From: Planctomycetota bacterium
GTDB taxonomy: Bacteria > Planctomycetota > UBA8108
Length of the DNA stretch: 6,653 nt
Assembly: GCA_016928605.1 (NCBI GenBank)
Contig: JAFGKN010000828.1
Location: forward strand, 1-6,653
Direction of reading: 5' to 3'
Notes under the pieces: model-generated
Seen by the model: the letters and a program-made list of their open reading frames with translations, nothing else
The model's database searches: none
Told to the model about the DNA's origin: nothing
Made by a program: the position numbers and the translations under genes
In this document: piece by piece, positions 1 to 6,100 of the stretch
Numbering within the stretch: position 1 is the stretch's first letter
How the letters are laid out: every line of letters starts with the position of its first letter

Positions 1-2
1 CC

Positions 3-116
3 AGCGCGAAGGCCGGCGGAGGCGATCTAACGGAGTCGATCGTCGAGTACGGCCGACAAAGCTGGCGGGCGAAAGCGCCGTTCAAAGTGCCAAAAACTTA
101 TGAACGGGGGCACTAA
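3..116 (+). CDS. Possible 3' end of an upstream gene (unrecognised)
   Basis: The frame starting at base 3 is open from the window edge to a TAA at 114-116 and would encode about 37 residues ending ...KVPKTYERGH. Its first half shows the G/C-ending codons typical of this genome; the last dozen codons are more A/T-ending. The other two forward frames stop at 28-30 (TAA) and 101-103 (TGA), so either could instead be the true end of the upstream gene. I do not recognise the peptide. If real, it ends 59 bases before nrdR on the same strand. This is a weak call, based on open frame and codon bias only. Confidence 0.3.
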   Translation, partial: SAKAGGGDLTESIVEYGRQSWRAKAPFKVPKTYERGH

Positions 117-154
117 GGCTCCGGGTTTCATGTCTGAAGGCAGCGAGGCCTTCT

Positions 155-162
155 GAGAGGAG
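155..162 (+). promoter_or_regulatory. Ribosome binding site of nrdR
   Basis: GAGAGGAG contains an AGGAG core at 158-162, a good match to the anti-Shine-Dalgarno sequence. It lies 13 bases before the ATG at 176, somewhat longer than the usual 5-10. No better in-frame start is closer, and the ATG gives the MQCPFC N-terminus expected of NrdR, so the site and start support each other. Confidence 0.6.
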
Positions 163-175
163 CGGACAGCGACCC

Positions 176-766
176 ATGCAATGCCCGTTTTGCAGAATCG
201 ATGACGATCGAGTGGTGGACTCGCGGGTGATCGGCAGCGGACGGGAGATCCGGCGGAGGCGCAAGTGCCTCCGCTGCCAGAAGCGATTCACCACGTATGA
301 GAGGATAGAAGCGGCTCCTCGCATGGTCGTGAAGAAGTCGGGGAGGCGGGAGATCTTCAGCCGCGGCAAGATCCTCGCGGGTCTCGAGAAGGCGTGCAAG
401 AAGCGGGGAATCTCCGACGAGAAGCTCGAGGATGTGATCGAGAGGATCGAGATCGAGCTCTTCGAGGAGTACGAGGGCGACATCGAGACTCGCGTGGTGG
501 GGGAGAAGGTGAGCGAGTGTCTGCTGGAGATCGACCACGTCGCCTACGTCCGCTTCGCGTCCGTCTATTGCGGGTACAGCAACGTCGAGGACTTCCGGAG
601 CGCGGTGGATGGTCTCGCGGCGAAGGGCAATGGCTGCGGGGGCGAGCCGAAGACGGAAAGCGCTCTCGAGGAATGCTGCGAAGCCTCCCGGAGCGGGCGG
701 CGGCTGTCCTCGACGGCAGGAATGGCAGGCTGCGGCCGCCGTCTCGCCGTCAGCCTGGAGAAGTGA
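176..766 (+). CDS. nrdR: NrdR, ATP/dATP-sensing repressor of ribonucleotide reductase genes
   Basis: The 196-residue product matches the NrdR family from its first residue. A zinc ribbon occupies about residues 1-45, with C3-P-F-C6 and C31-L-R-C34 as the four metal ligands, the DSR motif at 15-17, an arginine-rich segment RRRRK at 26-30 and RFTTYER at 37-43. An ATP-cone follows at about 49-137, starting VVKKSGR and closing with VAYVRFASVY at 122-131. In characterised bacteria NrdR binds NrdR boxes upstream of nrd operons and represses them when its cone carries dATP/ATP. Family members are usually about 150-170 residues; here residues 148-196 form an extra Gly/Ser/Arg-rich tail with cysteines 154, 167, 168 and 186. 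The ATG at 176 is chosen because it gives the conserved MxCPFC start and has a Shine-Dalgarno sequence upstream. The next gene starts 29 bases after the TGA, suggesting an operon. I see no NrdR-box-like palindrome in the window. Confidence 0.96.
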   Translation: MQCPFCRIDDDRVVDSRVIGSGREIRRRRKCLRCQKRFTTYERIEAAPRMVVKKSGRREIFSRGKILAGLEKACKKRGISDEKLEDVIERIEIELFEEYEGDIETRVVGEKVSECLLEIDHVAYVRFASVYCGYSNVEDFRSAVDGLAAKGNGCGGEPKTESALEECCEASRSGRRLSSTAGMAGCGRRLAVSLEK

Positions 767-795
767 TCCGCTCGCCAGGGCGGCATGGGCTTCCG

Positions 796-1080
796 ATGGA
801 TGAGATTCGGGAAGTTCGCAAGAGGGAGGGGCGCATCGTCCCCTTCGACCGGAGCAAGATCGTCCACGCGATCTACCGCGCGCTGCGCTCCGTCGGCGAG
901 GGCGACATACCCCTGAGCGAAGAGCTCGCTTCGGCTGTCGTCCATTTCCTCGGCGAGAGATTCGAGGGGCGGATCCCGGACATCGAGGAGATCCAGGACG
1001 TCGTCGAGACGGTGCTGATGGAGATGGGACATCCCCGGGTGGCGAAGGCCTACATCCTCTACCGCCAGAAGCGGGCGATG
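796..1080 (+). other. ATP-cone domain (first, canonical) of the NrdD-like protein
   Basis: Residues 1-95 of the NrdD-like product carry the full ATP-cone pattern: basic strand plus glycine turn (RKREGRIVPFD), helix KIVHAIYRAL, and the closing EEIQDVVETVL and YILYRQKR segments. ATP-cones in ribonucleotide reductases bind ATP or dATP to switch overall activity. Key residues appear kept, so nucleotide binding is plausible. Confidence 0.88.
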
Positions 1081-2979
1081 GTGCGCGAGAGCCTCGAGGT
1101 CCGCAAGGACCGCCCGCACGGCGAGGGCATCAGCTTCGATTATGCAGCCGTCGAGGATCAGCGAAGCGGCAGGCTTTCGGGCCGGCAGCCGCCCGTCGGG
1201 CTCGAGGTCGAGGAGGCTCAGTACGGGACCTCCGGCTGGTGCAAGGGGAAGATCGTAGCGGCCCTGATCCGGGAGGCGGACCTCGATCCTTCCGTCGCCG
1301 AGGATGTCGCCTCCACCGTCGAGCGCAAGGTCTTCGAGAGCAAGACGCGGCGCATCTCCACCTCGCTCATCCGGGAGCTCGTGGACAACGAGCTGTTCGA
1401 GCGCGGATTCCGCGCCAAGCTCGAGCGACAGCAGCCGATCGCCCTACCGAAGTACAATCTCGAGCAGGTGATCTTCGGCGCCGACTCCAAGGAGGGATAC
1501 ACCTATCCCAAGAATCCCTCGGAGGTCCGGGAGATCATCGCGAACCGGATCCTGCACCAGTACTCCCTGCAGGAGGTGTTCAGCCCCGCCGTCGCGGACG
1601 CGCATCGCGAGGGCAGGATCTTCATCCACCGGCTGACCGATCCGATCCGGCTCGCCCGGCTGCGCTGGGACCTTCCCCAGCCGCAGGGAGTTCTCCGCGG
1701 GATCGATGGGACGGAACGGCTGTGCCTCGCGGACGGACCGGCCGGCGCGCGCTGGGCGGGCGATGCCGGTTCTGCCGTCGTGGAGCCCGGCGGCGCCGAG
1801 GTGCTGGGCGCTTTCCTCGACCGCGGGGACTTCTTTCGCCAGCTCTCCCACCTGGAGCACTTCGTCTCGGAGGAGATCCGTCTGGCGAACCTCTTTCAGC
1901 TCCTGGTCGACGCCTCCCCCCCCGGCGAGGACCCCCGCGAGCTGGCGCGCGAGGTGCTCGATCGCATCGGATCGACCGAGGGCGGGCCGGACATAGCGCT
2001 CGAGATCGATCTTTCCGGTGTCCATCTCCCCTGGCTGCAAGGGCTCTGGAGTCTCTCGCGCCAGCGATGCCGGCGGTTCGTGATCGCGGTCCGGCTCGGC
2101 GCGAGAGTGCCGGCGGCGGACTCGGAGGTGGCGAGGTGCCTGTCGAGGCTGTACAAACGCGGAGATAGGTTCGAGTTCTGGTCGGTCGGCCGGCCGCTGC
2201 CTGCTGGCTCGATGACGCCGGCCGTTTCGGCGACTCTCTCGAAGATCACGCTGAATCTGCCGCGGGCGGCGTACCGATCCGGCCAGGACCGGCGCGGCAG
2301 CATCGAGAGCGAGCTCGACCGGGCTCTCGATCTGGCGGTGCGCGGTCTGATGGAGAGGCGGCAGTTTGCCGCACGGCTGGCGCAGAACAGAGAGAGCCCG
2401 CTGTGGGGTCTCCTCGGCCGCTCCTCCGACCGCGCCCGGTTCCTCGATCTGGAGAAGGATGTGGATCTCGCCGTGGGCGTCCTGGGCCTGAACGAGTGCG
2501 TCAAGTTCCTGACCGGCCGGGAGCTGCATCAGGATCCCCAGGCGGTTCAGAGGGGCGTCGAGCTCATCCGGTACATCCGCGGCAAGCTCGACAGAGACGC
2601 CAGGACGCTCGGGTTGCGCCTGCGCCTGGAGGAGACCGACAATCTCGGCCCGCTGCACGCGATGGAGCGGGCGGACCGCCGCCTCTTTCCGGAGATCGCC
2701 GAGATCGAACAGGGGCGGCAGGCCGGCGGCGGTTTCTCCTACTCCGACGGAGTCCGCCTGCTGAGGACGGCTCCCGTGGATCCCTTGAAGCGCCTCGAGG
2801 AGCTCAGCCGCTTTCTCGACGATATCGATCCGTCGAGCGGAGTGGTGGAGGAGGTGCCCGAGCTCCGCGGGGGAGACTGCGAGCTGCTGCTGGCCTTGCT
2901 GGAGGAGAGCCTGCCGATCCTGGAGCCGCTGGCTCCGGCGCGCGCGCCGATCGGTCCGGAGCTTTCCGCGCGGGAATAG
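796..2979 (+). CDS. ATP-cone, class III ribonucleotide reductase (NrdD)-like protein, probably not a reductase
   Basis: The 727-residue product opens with a canonical ATP-cone (about 4-95: REVRKREGRIVPFDRSKI, IEEIQDVVE, AYILYRQKR). A second, degenerate cone-like domain spans about 146-206 (WCKGKIVAALIREA, TSLIRELVD). The N-terminal NrdD region follows at about 218-300 (YNLEQVIFGAD, VADAHREGRIFIHRL). The later part also follows NrdD: ITLNLPRAAY (484-493), VLGLNECVKFLTG (562-574), LRLRLEETD (607-615), YSDGVRLL (649-656) and DPLKRLEEL (662-670). In NrdD these flank the active-site barrel. The stretch where the thiyl-radical cysteine is expected (about 460-483) has no cysteine. Residue 290, near the other conserved NrdD cysteine, is Arg. 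The only cysteines are 149, 310, 425, 448, 568 and 695, so there is no CxxC zinc site, and there is no C-terminal RVxGY-type glycyl-radical loop. The frame is intact. It probably forms an operon with nrdR. The ATG at 796 puts the cone at the N-terminus; a GTG at 763 in the same frame is an alternative. I infer a nucleotide-binding pseudoenzyme or regulator. Confidence 0.8.
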   Translation: MDEIREVRKREGRIVPFDRSKIVHAIYRALRSVGEGDIPLSEELASAVVHFLGERFEGRIPDIEEIQDVVETVLMEMGHPRVAKAYILYRQKRAMVRESLEVRKDRPHGEGISFDYAAVEDQRSGRLSGRQPPVGLEVEEAQYGTSGWCKGKIVAALIREADLDPSVAEDVASTVERKVFESKTRRISTSLIRELVDNELFERGFRAKLERQQPIALPKYNLEQVIFGADSKEGYTYPKNPSEVREIIANRILHQYSLQEVFSPAVADAHREGRIFIHRLTDPIRLARLRWDLPQPQGVLRGIDGTERLCLADGPAGARWAGDAGSAVVEPGGAEVLGAFLDRGDFFRQLSHLEHFVSEEIRLANLFQLLVDASPPGEDPRELAREVLDRIGSTEGGPDIALEIDLSGVHLPWLQGLWSLSRQRCRRFVIAVRLGARVPAADSEVARCLSRLYKRGDRFEFWSVGRPLPAGSMTPAVSATLSKITLNLPRAAYRSGQDRRGSIESELDRALDLAVRGLMERRQFAARLAQNRESPLWGLLGRSSDRARFLDLEKDVDLAVGVLGLNECVKFLTGRELHQDPQAVQRGVELIRYIRGKLDRDARTLGLRLRLEETDNLGPLHAMERADRRLFPEIAEIEQGRQAGGGFSYSDGVRLLRTAPVDPLKRLEELSRFLDDIDPSSGVVEEVPELRGGDCELLLALLEESLPILEPLAPARAPIGPELSARE

Positions 2980-3016
2980 GAGTCGAAGAGAAGTGGTGTC
3001 CGTTCACCGGCGATGC

Positions 3017-3042
3017 GCTCCGCTGCGGAGCCTCTGCGGCTC
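3017..3042 (+). repeat. Overlapping inverted repeats (mutually exclusive small hairpins)
   Basis: GCTCCG (3017-3022) pairs with CGGAGC (3026-3031) around a 3-base loop. Overlapping it, GAGCC (3028-3032) pairs with GGCTC (3038-3042) around a 5-base loop. The two hairpins share bases 3028-3031 and cannot both form. No T run follows. This could be an mRNA structure between the genes, or chance in G+C-rich DNA. Confidence 0.4.
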
Positions 3043-3065
3043 GGGCTCATGCCTTCGCTGCCGCG

Positions 3066-3082
3066 GGGCGGGTCCTCCGCCC
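3066..3082 (+). repeat. Inverted repeat in the smc upstream spacer
   Basis: GGGCGG (3066-3071) and CCGCCC (3077-3082) form a perfect 6-bp all-G+C stem around a 5-base loop. It lies about 115 bases before the smc start and is not followed by a T tract, so it is not a standard intrinsic terminator. Confidence 0.4.
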
Positions 3083-3182
3083 GCTGAGCGCCGTCCGCCC
3101 CGCTCGGGGGGAGGGGACAGGCGTCCAGACAGATCAAGCCGCTGCCCGCCCCGGCCTCAGCCGCTGAACGCTCACGACAACT

Positions 3183-3186
3183 GGAG
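3183..3186 (+). promoter_or_regulatory. Candidate ribosome binding site of smc
   Basis: GGAG lies 11 bases before the GTG at 3198 and is the best Shine-Dalgarno candidate nearby. It supports the GTG as the start, which yields the MYLKKLELLGFKSFAD N-terminus typical of bacterial SMC. No ATG in this frame lies close upstream. Confidence 0.5.
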
Positions 3187-3197
3187 TCGATCCTGAC

Positions 3198-6100
3198 GTG
3201 TACTTGAAAAAACTGGAGTTGCTCGGCTTCAAGTCCTTCGCGGACCGCACGGAGTTCCAGTTCCGGCCGGGCATCACCGCGGTCGTCGGCCCCAACGGCT
3301 GCGGCAAGTCCAACGTGGTCGATGCTTTCAAGTGGATCTTCGGCGAGCAGTCGGCCAAGGGCCTGCGGGGCTCGGAGATGAAGGATGTCATCTTCAACGG
3401 TACGCAGACCCGCAAGCCTTCGGGATTCGCCGAGGTGACCGTTGTCTTCGACAACGAGGACCGCTACCTCGATATCGACTACGCGGAGGTCTCCGTCACG
3501 CGACGCCTGTTCCGCAGCGGGGAGAGCGAGTATCTCATCAACCGCCAGAAATGCCGGCTGAAGGACATCAAGGATCTCTTCCTGGACACGGGAATCGGCC
3601 AGTCCTCCTACTCCATCCTGGAGCAGGGGAAGGTCGACGTGCTGCTCCAGTCGAGCGCTTTCGACCGGCGGGTGATCTTCGAGGAGGCGGCCGGCATCTC
3701 GAAGTACCGCGTCAAGCGGGCGGAGGCTTTGCGCGCTCTCCTGCGTGTCGAGGAGAACCTGAATCGGCTCCAGGACGTCATCGACGAGGTCGAGAAGCGC
3801 ATCCGCCGCGTCAAGGCACAGGCCAGCAAGGCGCGCCGCTACAAGGAGTACAGCGACCGCCTGAAGGATCTGCGCGTCCGGATCGCGCTCGAGGAGTATC
3901 ACGAATCGGTGAAGGCGCGCGCCGGCCTCTCCTTTCGTCTGTACTGGGCAGGCCACCGGATCGGCCGTCAGGAGGATCTGGAGCGGCGTTTGCACGAAGG
4001 GCTGGAGCGGCACGTGAGCGCTCGACAGGAGCTCGCCGAGCAGATCCGGAGCCTTCAGGAGAGGATCGCCGATGAGCAGAGCGCTCGCGAGAGGGTCCAG
4101 GAGCGCGGCGAGAACGCCAGGGTCCGGAGGCTTGAGCTGGCGGAGCAGGATGTCCGCAAGCATCAGGAGATGGAGGAGACGCTCGCCGCTCTCGAGGAGA
4201 CGAGGCGCCGTCTCGAGGAGGATGGCCGCCGCCGCGACGATGTCGTCCGGCGCATCGCCGAGTTGCGCCACCGCGCCGAGGAAGCGGCCTCGTCGCTCCA
4301 GGCGAGGCAGGAGGCGCACCGCCAGGGACAGGAGCGGCTTCAGGCGGGCAAGGAGACCGAGATCGCTCTGATCCAGAAGAAGTCGAAGATCAACAATTCG
4401 ATCGTGCAGGTGGAGAGCGAGATCGGCAACCTCGAGGCGCGAAAATCGCGTCTCGAGAACGCCATCGCCGGATTCGACCACGAGCTCGAGGAGTGCCGGC
4501 GGCGGGGAGAGACGATCGCATCCCGCGTGCGAGACATCGCCGAGAAGCGGCAGGGCGTCGAGGCGGAGGCGGCCTGCCTGAACGAGGAGGTGGATGCGCT
4601 CGAGCGCCAGGTCGCCTCGCTGGATGAGGATCTGAATCGCCATAGAGAGGACCTTCACCGGAAGAGTTCCCGGTACGATGTGCTGCGCAGCTTCGAGGAG
4701 ACGTTCGACGGCGTCAGCTCCGGTGTCGCGGGTCTGATCCAGCGGATGGAGGAGCTCCCTCCCACCGTCCTCGCCCACGGCATGATAGGATCCCTCGTGC
4801 GCGTGGAGCGAAAGTATGCGCGGGCCGTGGAGTCGGCTCTGGGGGAGTGCGCCGAGGCTATCGTCGTCGAGACTCAGGAGGGAACGCTGGATCTCCTCCA
4901 GTTCGCGCGGGATGAGAACCTCGGGGCGGTGCGGGCGATCTCGCTCGATCGCGTGGACGCCATCCCTCCGGAGTTCTTCCCTCGACAGGGAGGAGTCTGC
5001 GGCGCGCTGAGGGACTTCGTCGCGACGCAGCCGCGTTTTGATGACCTGCTCGACCGGCTGCTGGTCAACGTCGTTCTCGTCGAGGATCTCTCCACGGCGG
5101 TCGCCCTCTCGAGAAACGGCCTGCGGCCCTTCCGGCTGGTGACTCTGGCCGGCGAGCTCGTCGAGCCGTGGGGAGGGATCTCCGTCGCCGGCGAATCAGA
5201 AGCCGGCATCATCTCGAGGCGGAGCGAGATGGATGAGCTGCTGGAGCAGGTGACGGAGCTCGAGCAGGTCTGCGCCAGCGGCCGGGAGCAGCTCGCCGCG
5301 ACGAGAGGGCAGGTGAACGAACGTACGGAGACGTTGAAGCAGCTCCGCGCGGATGTGGAAAGCCTCGAGCGGCAGTCGCTCGGCCTTGCCGGAGAGCTGA
5401 TCCAGGTCCAGCGCGACGGGGGCCGGCTGGAGAGAGAGATCGCGGTCTGCGGCTCCGAGCTGGCTGAGAGCCGAGAGGGGATCGAGGAGCGAGTCGCGGT
5501 CAGGGCGGCGCGGGCGGAGGAGGCGCGCGCGGTGGATCGCGAGCGCGAGGAGGTTCAGGAGGAGATCCGCCGGCTGGAGGCCGGCCTCGATGTCTCGGGC
5601 AGGGATCTGGAGTCCGCGTCGGAGGCGCTGTCTCAGCGCCGGCTGGAGCTGGCGCAGGCGGAGAAGCAGGAGGAGGGGCTCGGAGCGCTGATCCAGCAGC
5701 AGAGTCTCAACCTCGCGGACCGGGAGAGGCACGTCGGGGATCTCCAGGAAGAGCTGGCGACGATCGCGCGGCGGAGCGCCGAGACGGAGGCGACCATCCG
5801 CGCCTGCGCCGACGAGAGCATCGAGATCGCCACGCGGGAGGAGCAGACCGCCGCTGCGCTGCGGGAGCGGCAGGCCCGCGACAGCGAGCTGCTGGATCTC
5901 GAGAAGGCCTTCCGCAAGGAGATCGACAAGGTCCGGAAGGAGGCGGACCGGCTGCGGCGGGAGCGGGAGGATCTCCAGCTCAAGGATCAGGAGGAGCGGC
6001 ACCGGCGCAACACCGTGCTGGAGCGCATCGATGAGCAGTACGGTCTGGACCTTCGGGCTCTCCTGGAGAGAGCCGAGGGGGAGGGCGGACCTGCGGCGAG

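Larger units (their letters stand above)
2980..3197. other. G+C-rich spacer between the NrdD-like gene and smc, no convincing gene
   Basis: These 218 bases separate the TAG at 2977-2979 from the smc GTG. Short open frames exist in all three forward phases, but their peptides are rich in Arg, Pro, Ser and Ala, lack recognisable motifs, and have no good start with a ribosome binding site. The stretch is crowded with short inverted repeats (listed separately) and a purine run, GGGGGGAGGGG at 3106-3116. None of the hairpins is followed by a T tract, so a classical intrinsic terminator is not supported. I see no clear -35/-10 promoter. It may act as an smc leader, a Rho-type boundary, or plain spacer. 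Confidence 0.6.

Noticed and set aside
85..104. A/T-richer patch (around AAAAACTTATGA) as a possible -10 promoter element for nrdR
   Set aside because: It matches TATAAT poorly and no -35 element with suitable spacing is visible; base composition alone is not enough.
394..795. Upstream extension of the NrdD-like gene to an ATG at 394
   Set aside because: The extra 134 residues overlap nrdR in another frame and are Arg/Gly-rich with no motif; the ATP-cone begins just after the ATG at 796.
3017..3082. Intrinsic terminator after the NrdD-like gene
   Set aside because: The stems are short and none is followed by a T run on either strand.
2403..3167. Forward open frame overlapping the end of the NrdD-like gene and running into the spacer, with a WCPFTGDALRCG stretch that might look like a lost zinc/glycyl-radical tail
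   Set aside because: Before 2979 it is an out-of-frame shadow of the NrdD-like gene. After 2979 it has only two cysteines eight residues apart, no four-cysteine site and no RVxGY-type motif, so a frameshifted glycyl-radical domain is not supported.
2739..4778. Long open frame on the - strand (679 codons) crossing the end of the NrdD-like gene, the spacer and smc
   Set aside because: It lies opposite two well-supported genes; the Leu/Asp/Ala-rich product is the usual mirror of G+C-rich codon bias and coiled-coil sequence, with no recognisable domain.
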